Of a DNA stretch of 64,000 bases, positions 18,297 through 28,766 are shown piece by piece. The stretch is taken from assembly GCF_016613535.2 (NCBI RefSeq), contig NZ_CP071518.1:3658001-3722000 (forward strand), written 5' to 3'. Below the pieces are notes generated by a model. It ran no database searches, had not been told where the DNA came from, and saw nothing but the letters and a program-made list of their open reading frames with translations. Origin of the DNA: Lysobacter solisilvae (GTDB lineage Bacteria; Pseudomonadota; Gammaproteobacteria; Xanthomonadales; Xanthomonadaceae). A program made the position numbers and the translations under genes. The first letter of the stretch is position 1. Each line of letters starts with the position of its first letter.

Positions 18297-19829
18297 ATGA
18301 CCCACCCCGTCCTCAGCGCCCTCGGCCTCACCCAGAACGAGTCCGGCACCTACCTTGGCAGCGACCAGTGGTCGACCACGCAGGACGCGGGCGTGCTGGA
18401 GCCTGTCAACCCGACCACGGGCGAAGTGCTGGGCCGCGTGCAGGCCTCCAGCCAGGCCGACTACGACCTGATCATCGAGCGGGCCCAGGCCGCCTTCAAG
18501 GTGTGGCGCACCACCCCGGCGCCGCGTCGCGGCGAGGCCATCCGCCTGTGCGCCGACGCGCTGCGTACCCACAAGGACGCGCTGGGTTCGCTGGTCGCGC
18601 TGGAGATGGGCAAGTCCAAGCCCGAGGGCGATGGCGAAGTGCAGGAGATGATCGACATCGGCGAGTTCGCCGTCGGCCTGTCGCGCCAGCTGTACGGCCT
18701 GACCATGCACTCCGAGCGCCCCGGCCACCGCATGTACGAGCAGTGGCACCCGATCGGCATCGTCGGCGTGATCTCGGCGTTCAACTTCCCGGTCGCCGTG
18801 TGGGCGTGGAATGCCTTCGTGGCCGCCATCTGCGGCGACATCACGGTGTGGAAGCCCTCGCCCAAGACCCCGTTGTCGGCCATCGCCGCGATGAAGGTCT
18901 GCAACGAGGCACTGAAGAAGGGCGGCTTCCCCGACATCTTCTTCCTGTTCAACGACGCCGGCAGCGAACTGGCGCAGCACTTCGTCGATGACAGGCGCGT
19001 GCCGCTGATCAGCTTCACCGGTTCGACCAAGATCGGCCGCAACGTGGGCGAGCGCGTCGCGCGTCGCATGGGCCGTTCGCTGCTGGAACTGGGCGGCAAC
19101 AACGCGATCATCGTCGACCAGACCGCGGACCTGAAGCTGGCCATCCCGGCGATCGCCTTCGGCGCGGTCGGCACGGCCGGCCAGCGCTGCACCACCACGC
19201 GCCGGCTGTTCGTGCACGACTCGATCTACGACGACGTGCTGGCCAAGCTGATCGCCGCCTACAAGCAGGTCGAGAAGAAGATCGGCGACCCCACCGACCC
19301 GGCCAACCTGATGGGCCCGCTCAACAGCCGTGACGGCGTCGACGCCTACCTTGACGCGGTCGAGAAGGCCAAGGCGGCCGGCGGCAAGATCGAGACCGGC
19401 GGCGCCGCGATCGAGGGCAAGGGCAACTTCGTCCTGCCGACGATCGTCACGGGCCTGACCAACGATTCGCAGATCGTCCAGCACGAGACCTTCGCGCCGA
19501 TCCTCTACGTGATGAAGTTCAAGACCATCGAGGAAGCCATCCACCTGCAGAACGACGTCCCGCAGGGCCTGTCCTCGTCAATCTTCACCGCCAACCTCAA
19601 GGCGGCCGAAGCGTTCCTGGCGGCGTCGGGTTCGGACTGCGGCATCGCCAACGTCAACATCGGCACCTCGGGTGCGGAGATCGGCGGCGCGTTCGGCGGC
19701 GAGAAGGAAACCGGCGGCGGCCGCGAGTCGGGCTCGGATTCCTGGAAGGCCTACATGCGCCGCCAGACCAACACCATCAACTACTCCGACGCGCTGCCGC
19801 TGGCGCAGGGCATCAAGTTCGACCTGTGA
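18297..19829 (+). CDS. ALDH7-family aldehyde dehydrogenase (alpha-aminoadipic semialdehyde dehydrogenase type)
   Basis: 510 aa, the usual length for the ALDH7/antiquitin family, which oxidises L-2-aminoadipate 6-semialdehyde in lysine catabolism with NAD. The catalytic Cys is C298 in [10 protein letters not shown] and the general-base Glu is E264 in LLELGGNNA. Family-specific stretches are [19 protein letters not shown] and [19 protein letters not shown] near the C-terminus. The start [11 protein letters not shown] at 18297 matches homologues; the open frame up to 18225 would run back to the tRNA. It could act on other semialdehydes or in osmolyte synthesis. A small ORF starts at its stop codon. 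Confidence 0.87.
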   Translation: MTHPVLSALGLTQNESGTYLGSDQWSTTQDAGVLEPVNPTTGEVLGRVQASSQADYDLIIERAQAAFKVWRTTPAPRRGEAIRLCADALRTHKDALGSLVALEMGKSKPEGDGEVQEMIDIGEFAVGLSRQLYGLTMHSERPGHRMYEQWHPIGIVGVISAFNFPVAVWAWNAFVAAICGDITVWKPSPKTPLSAIAAMKVCNEALKKGGFPDIFFLFNDAGSELAQHFVDDRRVPLISFTGSTKIGRNVGERVARRMGRSLLELGGNNAIIVDQTADLKLAIPAIAFGAVGTAGQRCTTTRRLFVHDSIYDDVLAKLIAAYKQVEKKIGDPTDPANLMGPLNSRDGVDAYLDAVEKAKAAGGKIETGGAAIEGKGNFVLPTIVTGLTNDSQIVQHETFAPILYVMKFKTIEEAIHLQNDVPQGLSSSIFTANLKAAEAFLAASGSDCGIANVNIGTSGAEIGGAFGGEKETGGGRESGSDSWKAYMRRQTNTINYSDALPLAQGIKFDL

Positions 19830-19849
19830 CCGGGCCGGGAGCCGCCGCG

Positions 19850-20038
19850 ATGATCCGCCGCGCCATGCAGGCAATGCGTCCGGGCCTGGTGGCCTGTGTG
19901 CTCGTCCTGGGCGCGCCGGCCCTCGCGGCCGAGCCGCCGACGCCTTTTCAGGGGACGCCTGGGCATCTTCACCAAGGCTCCCCGCTCGACGCCGCCACAA
20001 TGGGCCCGATCCTCCAGACCCTGGGCGTGGAGCGCTGA
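19850..20038 (+). CDS. small putative exported protein
   Basis: 62 aa from the ATG at 19850, or 70 aa from a GTG at 19826 that overlaps the ALDH stop. It has a good signal peptide ([13 protein letters not shown] then AEP) and a 30-residue mature tail, [20 protein letters not shown] and so on, that I do not recognise. It sits tightly between the ALDH gene and the GTG start of pyrD, one base after its stop, which supports translational coupling. It may be real, or the remnant of a larger gene. No Cys in the mature part. Confidence 0.5.
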   Translation: MIRRAMQAMRPGLVACVLVLGAPALAAEPPTPFQGTPGHLHQGSPLDAATMGPILQTLGVER

Positions 20039-20039
20039 C

Positions 20040-21098
20040 GTGTACGGATTCGCCCGCCCCTTCCTGTTCGGCATGGACCCCGAGCGCGCCCATGGGCTGA
20101 CCCTGGACGCGCTGGAGACGGCCTATCGCACCGGCCTGAACCCGCTGTTGTCGCGCAAGCCCGCCCCGCTGCCGACCAAGGCCTTTGGCCTGACCTTCCC
20201 CAACCCGGTCGGGCTGGCCGCCGGCCTGGACAAGAACGGCAAGCACATCGACGCCCTGCTCTCGCTGGGCTTCGGCTTCGTCGAGGTCGGCACCGTCACG
20301 CCCAAGCCGCAGGCCGGCAATCCGAAGCCGCGGATGTTCCGCCTGCCGGAACACGAAGCGATCATCAACCGCCTGGGCTTCAACAACGAAGGCCTGGAGG
20401 CGCTGGTCCGCAACGTCGAACGCGCGCAGCGCCGCACCGGCCTGCTGGGCATCAACATCGGCAAGAACAAGGACACGCCCAACGACGCCGCCGAAGGCGA
20501 CTACATGTACTGCCTGTCGCGCGTTTACGCGCTGGCCGACTACGTGACCGTCAACATCTCCTCGCCCAACACCGCCGGCTTGCGGGAGCTGCAGGAGGAA
20601 CAGGCGCTGCGCCGCCTGGTCGGCACACTGCGCGAGGAACAGGAACGCCTGGGTGCCAAGCACGGCCGCCGCGTGCCCATGCTGGTGAAGGTCGCGCCCG
20701 ACCTGTCGGAAAGCGACGTCGACGCCGCGGCGCGCGTGCTGGCGGACCTCGAAGTGGACGGTGTCATCGCCACCAACACCACCGTCTCGCGCATCCATGT
20801 CGAAGGCGCCGAGCACGCCGATGAAACCGGCGGCCTGTCCGGCCGGCCGTTGATGGGCAGTTCCACCACCATCCTGCGCATGCTGCGCACGCGCCTGCCC
20901 GAGTCGATCCCGCTGATCGGCGTCGGCGGCATCCTGGCGGGCGCCGATGCGGCCACGAAGATGGCCGCGGGCGCGACCCTGGTCCAGCTTTACACCGGCC
21001 TGGTCTACCGCGGGCCGTCGCTGGTGCACGAATGCGTGGAATCGATGCGCCGCCGCAAGGAAGCGCCGAGCCGCGGCAACCTGCCGCCGGAAGACTGA
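20040..21098 (+). CDS. pyrD: dihydroorotate dehydrogenase (quinone), class 2
   Basis: 352 aa. Fourth step of pyrimidine synthesis, at the inner membrane with FMN and quinone. The N-terminal helix pair ([19 protein letters not shown]) is the membrane extension of class 2 enzymes. FMN and substrate motifs: [39 protein letters not shown] with the catalytic Ser, and GVGGI near the end. The start is the GTG at 20040, since the family N-terminus begins there; the next ATG at 20073 would cut the helix pair. Located 1 base after the small ORF and 14 bases before murB. Confidence 0.95.
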   Translation: MYGFARPFLFGMDPERAHGLTLDALETAYRTGLNPLLSRKPAPLPTKAFGLTFPNPVGLAAGLDKNGKHIDALLSLGFGFVEVGTVTPKPQAGNPKPRMFRLPEHEAIINRLGFNNEGLEALVRNVERAQRRTGLLGINIGKNKDTPNDAAEGDYMYCLSRVYALADYVTVNISSPNTAGLRELQEEQALRRLVGTLREEQERLGAKHGRRVPMLVKVAPDLSESDVDAAARVLADLEVDGVIATNTTVSRIHVEGAEHADETGGLSGRPLMGSSTTILRMLRTRLPESIPLIGVGGILAGADAATKMAAGATLVQLYTGLVYRGPSLVHECVESMRRRKEAPSRGNLPPED

Positions 21099-21112
21099 GC
21101 CCACGGCCCTAC

Positions 21113-22168
21113 ATGACCGACGCCATCCGCATCGCACGCGACGCCTGCCTGCAGTCCCGCAACACGTTCGGCGTCCCGGCGAGGGCGAAAGTCCTGGTCG
21201 AGGTGGCCGATGCCAGCGCACTGCCCGCGCTCTTCGCCGATCCCGACTTCGCGGCGAACCTCTCCCTGGTGCTGGGTGGTGGCAGCAACCTGCTGTTCGC
21301 CGGCAACCCCGCCGGCGTGGTGCTCGCCCTGACCGGACACCGGGTCAGCCAGCTCGACGCCGACGACACGGCCGGAGCCAGCGACATCGCGATCGTGCGC
21401 GCCGACGCCGGCGTGGAATGGCACGACTTCGTCATGCGCACGGTACGGCAGGGCCTGTGCGGCCTGGAAAACCTGGCCTTGATCCCCGGCACCGTCGGCG
21501 CCGCGCCCATCCAGAACATCGGGGCCTATGGCGTGGAGGTGCGCGAGTTCATCCACGCGGTGGAAGCCTTCGAACCGGCCACCGGTGAAGTGCACCGGCT
21601 GCCCGCGCAGGCCTGCGCCTTCGCCTACCGTGACAGCCTTTTCAAGCACCAGCCGGACCGCTACATCGTCACCGCAGTCGAGTTCGCGCTGCCACGCACG
21701 CCGGCGGTGAAGCTCGATTACGCCGGCCTGCGCGAGGAACTCGACGCGATGGGCGTGACCTCGCCGGCCCCGCGCCACGTCGCCGACGCCGTCATCGCCA
21801 TCCGCCGGCGGAAACTGCCCGACCCGGCCGTCATCGGCAACGCGGGCAGCTTCTTCAAGAACCCGATGGTGCCGGCGGCGCAGGCGCAGGCCCTGCAGGC
21901 CGAGCACGCGGCGCTGCCCGTGTTCCGCGGCAACGACGCCGATTCGCGCAAGCTGTCGGCGGGCTGGCTGATCGACCAGTGCGGCTGGAAGGGCCATCGC
22001 GACGGCGATGCCGGCGTGGCCGCCACGCACGCGCTGGTGCTGGTCAACCATGGCCAAGCCACCGGATCGCAACTGCTGGACCTGGCGCGCCGCATCGCCG
22101 CCTCGGTGTACGCACGCTTCGGCGTGGCGCTGGAACCCGAACCGCGGGTCATCGGCGCCACATGGTGA
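21113..22168 (+). CDS. murB: UDP-N-acetylenolpyruvoylglucosamine reductase
   Basis: 351 aa. FAD enzyme reducing UDP-GlcNAc-enolpyruvate to UDP-MurNAc in peptidoglycan synthesis. Motifs: VLGGGSNLLF (FAD), GLENLALIPGTVGAAPIQNIGAYG, the FAYRDSLFK segment with the type I Tyr/Arg loop, and the proton-donor Ser in GNAGSFFKNP. The C-terminal EPEPRVIG is also typical. It follows pyrD by 14 bases and is probably cotranscribed. Confidence 0.95.
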   Translation: MTDAIRIARDACLQSRNTFGVPARAKVLVEVADASALPALFADPDFAANLSLVLGGGSNLLFAGNPAGVVLALTGHRVSQLDADDTAGASDIAIVRADAGVEWHDFVMRTVRQGLCGLENLALIPGTVGAAPIQNIGAYGVEVREFIHAVEAFEPATGEVHRLPAQACAFAYRDSLFKHQPDRYIVTAVEFALPRTPAVKLDYAGLREELDAMGVTSPAPRHVADAVIAIRRRKLPDPAVIGNAGSFFKNPMVPAAQAQALQAEHAALPVFRGNDADSRKLSAGWLIDQCGWKGHRDGDAGVAATHALVLVNHGQATGSQLLDLARRIAASVYARFGVALEPEPRVIGATW

Positions 22169-22244
22169 CCGCACGCGTGACGGCCGCCGGCCCCTGCGGC
22201 CCTCGCGCGGCCGACCGACCCGCCCACCGGCCGCACCCCGACCG

Positions 22245-23144
22245 ATGAGCAACCACACGCGCGCCGCGCTGCTGATGCTGGGCAGCACCGTGTTCTTCGG
22301 ACTCATGGCGGTGGTGGTCAAGCTCGCCTCGCAGAGCCTGCACACCTTCGAGATCGCGTTCTTCCGCAATTTCTTCGGCGTGATTGCCGCGCTGCCGCTC
22401 CTGTACCGACACGGGCCGGGGCTGCTGCGCACGACGCAGCTGCCGCGCTACCTGGTCCGCTGCGTCATCGGCGTGTTCTCCATGCTCTGCGGATTCTGGG
22501 CCATCGGCCACCTTCCGCTGGCGCAGGCCGTGTCGCTGTCGTACTCCACGCCGATCTTCGTGACGATCGCCGCGGTGATCTTCCTCGGCGAGCAGGTGCG
22601 CGCCCGCCGCTGGGCGGCGGTGGCGCTGGGCTTCGTCGGCGTGCTGGTGATCGTGCGTCCCGGCACGACGGGATTCAGCGCCGGCACCCTGATCGCGCTG
22701 GCGGCGGCCGTGCTCAGCGGCATCGTCTCGATCCAGATCAAGCAGCTCTCGGCGACCGAACCGGCCGACCGCATCGTGCTGTGGACCACGCTGCTGTGGG
22801 TGCCGATGTCGCTCCTGCCGGCCCTGTTCGTCTGGCAGTGGCCGCAGGGCATCACCTGGCTGTGGGTGGCCGCGGCCGGCCTGATGGGCACTGGTGGGCA
22901 CATGCTGTGGACGCGCGCCCTGAAGCTGGGCGATGTGTCGGCGCTGACGCCGATCAGCTTCATGCAGCTGCCTTTCGTGGCGGTGATGGGCTACCTGCTG
23001 TTCAACGAAGACCTGGACCGCTGGACGGTCATCGGCGCGGGCATCATCTTCGCGGCCAATGCCTACATCGCCCATCGCGAGGCCCAGCTGGCGCGGCGCC
23101 ACGCCACCAGCGCGCCCGTGGAAGCGGCCAAGCCCGGCGAGTAG
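22245..23144 (+). CDS. EamA/DMT-family transporter
   Basis: 299 aa, about ten transmembrane helices forming two EamA repeats (about 8-138 and 150-285). Repeat 1 shows MLGSTVFFGLMAVVVKLAS and PLAQAVSLSYSTPIFVTIAAVIFLGE; the second ends SFMQLPFVAVMGYLLFNEDL. The family exports metabolites or moves nucleotide sugars or amino acids; the substrate cannot be told. It follows murB by 76 bases and meets the HD-GYP gene tail to tail with a 5-base gap. Confidence 0.85.
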   Translation: MSNHTRAALLMLGSTVFFGLMAVVVKLASQSLHTFEIAFFRNFFGVIAALPLLYRHGPGLLRTTQLPRYLVRCVIGVFSMLCGFWAIGHLPLAQAVSLSYSTPIFVTIAAVIFLGEQVRARRWAAVALGFVGVLVIVRPGTTGFSAGTLIALAAAVLSGIVSIQIKQLSATEPADRIVLWTTLLWVPMSLLPALFVWQWPQGITWLWVAAAGLMGTGGHMLWTRALKLGDVSALTPISFMQLPFVAVMGYLLFNEDLDRWTVIGAGIIFAANAYIAHREAQLARRHATSAPVEAAKPGE

Positions 23145-23149
23145 CCGGG

Positions 23150-25135
23150 TCAGCCGGCCAGGGCGGGGCTCGGCGCGCCCAGGTAGTGCTCGATGTCGAT
23201 CTCGTCGATCTGCTCGGGACGCATGAACCGTTGCGCGTAATCGCGGAACACGCCCGAGCGCAGGAACAGCTCGAACAGGTCCGGGTCGATGTGCTGCTCG
23301 CGGCGCATGCGGGCCATGATGGTCAGCGCCTGCGATAGCGTCTTGCCCGACTTGTAGGGACGATCGGCGGCCGTCAGGGCCTCGAAGATGTCCGCGATCG
23401 CCATCATCCGCGCCACCGGACTCATCTGCTCGCGCGTCAGGCCCTTCGGGTAGCCGGTGCCATCCATCTTCTCGTGGTGGCCGCCGGCGATCTCCGGCAC
23501 GTTGCGCAGGTGCCGCGGGAAAGGCAGCTGCGACAGCATCACGATGGTCTGCACGATGTGTTCGTTGATCTTGTAGCGTTCCTCGGACGACAGCGTGCCG
23601 CGGCTCACCGTGAGGTTGTGCAGTTCACCGCGGTTGTAGAGCAGTTCCGGCACCTCCATGCGGAACCCCCACGGGTTTTCCGCCGCCACGCCCTCGCCCG
23701 GCGGCCGGGCGATGCGGTGCTCGGGCTTGTCGGCCAGCAGGGGTTCGTCGACAGGCAGCGGCGCCGGCGCGTCGGTCCTGCGCGACAGCTCGTCGCGCGA
23801 CAGCCCCAGCCGGTCGTCCAGCGTCCGCAGCCAGGTCTGCGCGCCGATGCGGCGAAGCCGCTCCTGCTGCTCGGGCGGCAGGTATTCGCCGCCCACGTTG
23901 CAGCGGGCGACGAAGGCGAACTCCTCGTCCAGCTGCATGCAGCGCGCATCGCGCTCCCGCCGCAATGCCGCTTCGTCGCCACCTTGCGCCACGGCCCGCC
24001 AGAAATCCACGTGGGCGTCGCGCTTGAGTACTTCGAAGCGCATGCGCACCTCGTGGATGCGGTCGCAGATCGTCTCCAGCTTGGTCGCCTTGTCGACGAC
24101 GTACTCGGGCGTGGTCACCTTGCCGCAGTCGTGCAGCCAGCTGGCGATGTGCACCGCCTCCCACTGGCGCGCGTCCAGGTCGAAGTCCGCGAACGGGCCT
24201 TCGCGCGTGGCGCAGGCCGCGCGCGCCAGCATGAAGGTCAGCTCCGGCACGCGTTCGCAGTGCCCCCCGGTGTACGGACTCTGCGCATCGATCGCGCCGG
24301 CGATCATGCGGATGATCGCCTCGAGGAGGTCCTTCTGGCCGCGCACCAGTTCGCGCGTCTCCAGCGACAGCGCCGCGCCGGCCGACACGGCGGTCAGGAA
24401 GCTCAGGCGCATGGGCTCCAGCGCGCGCTCACCGAACAGCAGCAGCGCACCGACGAGCGCGTCGTGGCGATTGAGCAGGGGCAGCGCCACCGCGGCCTGG
24501 TCGGCCATCGCCGGATCCAGCCCCGTCGCGAGCAGCTCGCGCGCCGACAGGGCACCGACGGCAGGGCGCTGCAGGCGCAAGGCCGTGCCCAGCAGCGCCG
24601 GTGCGGTATCGAACGGAACGTCCGGAATTCCCGGCCGGGCGGTGCTCACTTCGGCCGCGCGCAGTGCGCCAGGCACCAGCGCGTCGCCACGCGCATTGAC
24701 CAGATACAGCACGCCCGCGTGCGCCGCGCCGGCGCCCGCCATTTCCGTCAGCACCCGCGGGAGCAGCGCTTCGAAATCCTCCTCGCCTGCCAGCGCGAGG
24801 TTCAGTTCCAGGAAGCGCCGCAGCGCATCGCGCATGAGATCGACGCTTTGCGCCAGTTCGTTGATCTCGGTTACCGACGAGCGCAGCACCGCGCGATCGC
24901 TGAAATCGAAGCGGCGCACCGCCTCGGCCTCATCCGCCAGCTGTCGCAGCGGCCGGGTCAGCCAGTGCGCGATGGCCAGCGCGATGAGAATTGCGACCCC
25001 GAACAGGGCCAGGAACACCGAGGGCGTTTCGTATCGCGCGGCCACCCAGCGCATCGTGCCGCCGAGCGCGAGCACCAGCCCGAGCGACAGCGCGGTGATG
25101 TGCAGGTACAGCGGCAGAATCGGCCGAGCGGCCAT
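23150..25135 (-). CDS. membrane HD-GYP cyclic-di-GMP phosphodiesterase with GAF-like domain
   Basis: 661 aa. Two N-terminal membrane helices (YLHITALSLGLVLALGG and VFLALFGVAILIALAIAHWL), a HAMP-like segment, a GAF-like sensor (about 140-300), then HD-GYP. Catalytic motifs are WLHDCGK and GGHHEKMDGTGYPKGL, with downstream DRPYKSGKT. Such proteins hydrolyse cyclic-di-GMP to GMP. About 150 residues (MQLDEEFAFVARCN...) are inserted between the HD and GYP halves, longer than usual. The start MAARPILPLY at 25135 was chosen because it directly precedes the first helix. It lies 44 bases downstream of the PAP2 gene in the same direction. Confidence 0.87.
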   Translation of the reverse strand: MAARPILPLYLHITALSLGLVLALGGTMRWVAARYETPSVFLALFGVAILIALAIAHWLTRPLRQLADEAEAVRRFDFSDRAVLRSSVTEINELAQSVDLMRDALRRFLELNLALAGEEDFEALLPRVLTEMAGAGAAHAGVLYLVNARGDALVPGALRAAEVSTARPGIPDVPFDTAPALLGTALRLQRPAVGALSARELLATGLDPAMADQAAVALPLLNRHDALVGALLLFGERALEPMRLSFLTAVSAGAALSLETRELVRGQKDLLEAIIRMIAGAIDAQSPYTGGHCERVPELTFMLARAACATREGPFADFDLDARQWEAVHIASWLHDCGKVTTPEYVVDKATKLETICDRIHEVRMRFEVLKRDAHVDFWRAVAQGGDEAALRRERDARCMQLDEEFAFVARCNVGGEYLPPEQQERLRRIGAQTWLRTLDDRLGLSRDELSRRTDAPAPLPVDEPLLADKPEHRIARPPGEGVAAENPWGFRMEVPELLYNRGELHNLTVSRGTLSSEERYKINEHIVQTIVMLSQLPFPRHLRNVPEIAGGHHEKMDGTGYPKGLTREQMSPVARMMAIADIFEALTAADRPYKSGKTLSQALTIMARMRREQHIDPDLFELFLRSGVFRDYAQRFMRPEQIDEIDIEHYLGAPSPALAG

Positions 25136-25179
25136 GGGATACCCCCCGGTCTGTGTCCCGTCGCCAGTGTATGCCCCAC

Positions 25180-25953
25180 TCAGGCCGACCGGGGAATCGC
25201 CTTGCTTTCCCACGGGTGGCGGTTATGGCGGAAGACCATGAAAAAACAGGTCACCGTCCACACGCTGGCCGCGGTCCAGCCGGCCAGGATGTCGGACGGG
25301 AAATGTACGCCCAGGTAGACGCGCGACAGTCCCACCATCACCGTGAACGCGATCACCAGCACCGCCACCGGCCACCGCCAGCGCGTGCGCCAGCTCAGGA
25401 GCAGCAGGACCCAGGCCAGGGTCATCGACCCCATGGCGTGGCCGCTGGGAAAACTGAAGGTGTGCTCGGGCGCGATCGAATCCCACAGCGAGGGCCGGTC
25501 GCGCGCGAAGACCTGCTTCGTGGCCAGGTTGAGCAGGGCCGAACCGCCCAGTGCCAGCCCCGCGAACAGCGCCTCGCGCGCGCGGCGCCGCAGGCCCAGC
25601 ACGACCACCAGCAGGACGTCGAAGGGCACCACGCCCCACAGGTAGCCCAGCCGGGAGAACAGCAGGAAGGCGCGGTCGAAGCCATCGCGCGCCATCGCAT
25701 GGGCAAACAGCAGGATCGGATCGTCGAAGGGAAAGGGGTCGTGTTGACGCACCTCTTCGATCAGTTCGGCCAGCGCCCACAGCGGCAGCAGCAGGCCGGC
25801 AAACAGCAGCAGCAGGCGCAACCCGAAGCGCCGCAGGAAGGCCGCGCCGAAGCGCGCCTCGCGCGCGACCGTCTGTGCGACGGCCGGTGCAGGCGCGCGG
25901 GCGGTCGCCGCCCTGGTGCGTTGCGCGCGCTCAGGCCTGTGCGGCTGCGCCAT
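25180..25953 (-). CDS. PAP2-family membrane phosphatase
   Basis: 257 aa with about five or six transmembrane helices. The three phosphatase motifs are complete: KQVFARDRP (KxxxxxxRP), FPSGHAMG (PSGH), and [12 protein letters not shown] (SRxxxxxHxxxD). Members dephosphorylate undecaprenyl pyrophosphate, phosphatidate or lipid A on the periplasmic face. The start at 25953 overlaps the end of ispG by 23 bases, so the two are probably translationally coupled. The substrate is uncertain; undecaprenyl pyrophosphate would suit the isoprenoid neighbour. Confidence 0.87.
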   Translation of the reverse strand: MAQPHRPERAQRTRAATARAPAPAVAQTVAREARFGAAFLRRFGLRLLLLFAGLLLPLWALAELIEEVRQHDPFPFDDPILLFAHAMARDGFDRAFLLFSRLGYLWGVVPFDVLLVVVLGLRRRAREALFAGLALGGSALLNLATKQVFARDRPSLWDSIAPEHTFSFPSGHAMGSMTLAWVLLLLSWRTRWRWPVAVLVIAFTVMVGLSRVYLGVHFPSDILAGWTAASVWTVTCFFMVFRHNRHPWESKAIPRSA

Positions 25954-27208
25954 AACGCCGTTCGACGTAGCGGTCGATCAGTTCGACGAACTCGCGGGCG
26001 ATGTTCTCCCCGCGCAGCGTCACCGTCTTCTCGCCGTCCTCGAACACCGGCGCGGAGGGCGCCTCACCCGTGCCGGGCAGCGAGATGCCGATATTGGCGT
26101 GGCGCGATTCGCCGGGCCCGTTAACGACACAGCCCATCACGGCCAGGGTGAGGTTCTCGGCGCCGGGGTGGGTGACCTTCCATTCGGGCATCTTGGCCCG
26201 CACGTGTTCCTGCACGGCCTTGGCCAGTTCCTGGAAGAACGAACTGGTCGTGCGCCCGCAGCCCGGGCACGCGGTGACCATCGGGGTGAACGCGCGCAGG
26301 CCCAGCGTCTGCAGCAGCTCCTGCGCGACGATGACTTCGGTGGTGCGCGACTGGCCCGGCTCGGGCGTCAGCGAAATGCGGATCGTGTCGCCGATGCCTT
26401 CCTGCAGCAGCACCGCCAGCGCGGCACTGGAGGCGACGATGCCCTTGCTGCCGATGCCGGCCTCGGTGAGGCCCAAGTGCAGCGCGTAGTCGCCGCGACG
26501 CGCCAGTTCACGATAGACCGCGATCAGCTCCTGCACGCCACTGACCTTGGCGCTGAGCACGATGCGCTCGGCCGGCAGGCCCAGTTCCACCGCGCGCGCC
26601 GCCGAATCCAGCGCCGAACGGATCAGGGCCTCGCGCAGCACCTCGGCCGCCTCCAGCGGCTGCGGCAGCAGGTGGTTCTCGTCCATCAGGCGCGTGGCCA
26701 GCGCCTGGTCGAGCGATCCCCAGTTGGCGCCGATGCGCACCGGCTTGCCGTGTTCGATCGCCAGCTCGATCAGCGTGGCGAACTGGGTGTCCTTCTTCTT
26801 GCCGAAACCGACGTTGCCCGGGTTGATCCGGTACTTGGCCAGCGCGCGTGCGCAGGCCGGCTCGCCGGTGAGGAGCTGGTGCCCGTTGTAGTGGAAGTCG
26901 CCGATGATCGGCACGTCCAGCCCCATCATCGCCAGCTTGTCGACGATGCGCGGCACGGCAGCCGCGGCCTCGGGCGTGTTCACCGTGACCCGCACCAGTT
27001 CCGACCCCGCCCGCCAAAGCTCCGCCACCTGGCGGGTGGTGCCGGCGATGTCGGCGGTGTCGGTGTTGGTCATGGACTGGACGACCACCGGGGCGCCGCC
27101 GCCGAGGTGCACGCCACCGACGATCACTTCACGCGTCGCGCGACGGGGTTGGGGGCCGAAGGCCAGGCCCGCACAGGGCGGCGGAAGGAGCGAAGAGGCT
27201 GAATTCAT
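25931..27208 (-). CDS. ispG: 4-hydroxy-3-methylbut-2-en-1-yl diphosphate synthase (flavodoxin)
   Basis: 425 aa. Penultimate step of the MEP isoprenoid pathway. The [4Fe-4S] ligands are C314 and C317 (CPGCGR) and C360, with Glu367 in [17 protein letters not shown]-terminal TIM-barrel motifs [13 protein letters not shown] and RINPGNVG are intact. It starts at the ATG 27208, 113 bases from the divergent xseA start, and overlaps the PAP2 gene at its 3' end. Confidence 0.96.
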   Translation of the reverse strand: MNSASSLLPPPCAGLAFGPQPRRATREVIVGGVHLGGGAPVVVQSMTNTDTADIAGTTRQVAELWRAGSELVRVTVNTPEAAAAVPRIVDKLAMMGLDVPIIGDFHYNGHQLLTGEPACARALAKYRINPGNVGFGKKKDTQFATLIELAIEHGKPVRIGANWGSLDQALATRLMDENHLLPQPLEAAEVLREALIRSALDSAARAVELGLPAERIVLSAKVSGVQELIAVYRELARRGDYALHLGLTEAGIGSKGIVASSAALAVLLQEGIGDTIRISLTPEPGQSRTTEVIVAQELLQTLGLRAFTPMVTACPGCGRTTSSFFQELAKAVQEHVRAKMPEWKVTHPGAENLTLAVMGCVVNGPGESRHANIGISLPGTGEAPSAPVFEDGEKTVTLRGENIAREFVELIDRYVERRYGAAAQA

Positions 27209-27321
27209 GGGGCCATTGTACCTCCGGCCCCCTGACTACCCCGCAGTCGGGGGCCGGCCTGGATGCTGTTGCGCGCCGGCGCAAATCGGTAGGGTGAGCT
27301 GCCCGCCATCCCCATCGCGCA

Positions 27322-28677
27322 ATGACCCCCGACGACTCCGCCCACGTCCTCACGCCCAGCCAGCTCAACACGCTGGCCCGCGATCTGCTGGAAGACACCT
27401 TCCCGGCGGTCTGGGTCGAGGGCGAACTGGGCAATGTGTCGCGGCCCTCGTCGGGCCACCTCTACTTCGTCCTCAAGGACGAGCGTGCGCAGGTCCGCTG
27501 CGCGATGTTCAAGCCCAAGAGCTCCTGGCTGAAGTTCGTCCCCCGCGAGGGGCTGCGCGTGCTGGCGCGCGGGCGGCTCACGCTGTACGAGGCGCGCGGC
27601 GAATACCAGCTGGTGCTCGACCACATGGAGGAAGCCGGCGAAGGCGCGCTGCGGCGGGCCTTCGAGGAGCTCAAGGCGCGCCTGGCCGCCGAAGGCCTGT
27701 TCGAGGCGGCCCGCAAGCGTCCCCTGCCCGCCTTTCCGCGCCGCCTGGCCGTGATCACCTCGCCCACAGGCGCGGCGGTGCGTGACGTCCTCAGCGTGCT
27801 GGCACGGCGCTTCGGACTGGTCGACGCCGAGGTGCTGCCCGTGCAGGTGCAGGGCGCCACCGCCGCGGCGCAGATCGTGGCCATGCTGCGGCGCGCGGCC
27901 GCCAGCGGCCGTTACGACGTCATCCTGCTCACCCGCGGCGGCGGCTCGCTGGAGGACCTGTGGTGCTTCAACGACGAGCGCCTGGTGCGCGCGATCGCGC
28001 AATCGCCCGTCCCCGTGGTCTCCGCGGTCGGCCATGAAACGGATTTCAGCCTGTCGGACTTCGTCGCCGACCTGCGCGCGCCGACACCCTCGGTCGCCGC
28101 CGAACTGCTGGTGCCCTCTCGCGACGACCTGCAACGCCGCCTGCGCGCGCTGCACGCGCGCCTGGCGACCCTGCATGCGCAGCGCCTGCGCGGCGCCATG
28201 CAGCGCGCCGACCGGGCCGGACTGCGCCTGAATGCGATGCGGCCGCAGGCCCGCCTGGAAGCGCTGTGCCGGCGCCAGGCCGAAGCCCTGCGGCGTCTGT
28301 CGGCCGCCTGGCAACGGCGGCTGGAGCAGGAGCGTGCGCGCCTGCGCCACGGCGGCGCGGTGCTGCGCGCCAGCCATCCCCGCCACCGGCTGGGCCGGCT
28401 GCGTGAACGTCTCGCCGCGATCGGGCTGCGGCCGCAGGCAGCCGTTGCGCGGCGCGTCAGCCACCACGCCCTGCAACTGCGCGGCCTGGCGCGTTCGCTG
28501 GAGACGGTCAGCCCGCTGGCCACGGTCGCGCGCGGCTATGCGATCGTCCAGCACGAGGATGGCCGCGTCGTGCGCAGCGTGCTGGATGCCGCGCCCGGTG
28601 ACCGGCTGCGCGCGCGCCTGGCCGATGGCACGCTGCCGCTGCGGGTGGTCGATCCCGACGCGGAAGACCCCACGTGA
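27322..28677 (+). CDS. xseA: exodeoxyribonuclease VII large subunit
   Basis: 451 aa. Catalytic subunit of the single-strand nuclease that trims DNA ends. An N-terminal OB fold ([26 protein letters not shown], then [11 protein letters not shown]) binds DNA. The catalytic core follows: [41 protein letters not shown], and [26 protein letters not shown] long coiled coil and a C-terminal beta segment follow ([17 protein letters not shown]). No xseB is seen next to it. Confidence 0.95.
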   Translation: MTPDDSAHVLTPSQLNTLARDLLEDTFPAVWVEGELGNVSRPSSGHLYFVLKDERAQVRCAMFKPKSSWLKFVPREGLRVLARGRLTLYEARGEYQLVLDHMEEAGEGALRRAFEELKARLAAEGLFEAARKRPLPAFPRRLAVITSPTGAAVRDVLSVLARRFGLVDAEVLPVQVQGATAAAQIVAMLRRAAASGRYDVILLTRGGGSLEDLWCFNDERLVRAIAQSPVPVVSAVGHETDFSLSDFVADLRAPTPSVAAELLVPSRDDLQRRLRALHARLATLHAQRLRGAMQRADRAGLRLNAMRPQARLEALCRRQAEALRRLSAAWQRRLEQERARLRHGGAVLRASHPRHRLGRLRERLAAIGLRPQAAVARRVSHHALQLRGLARSLETVSPLATVARGYAIVQHEDGRVVRSVLDAAPGDRLRARLADGTLPLRVVDPDAEDPT

Positions 28678-28766
28678 TCGCATCGCAAGGCCCCGTCGGG
28701 ACCGGCTGAGCGGGCCGCCGGCCCGCATTGCCAGTCGGCGTAGACTCGAGCCACCAGGAGGGTGCC

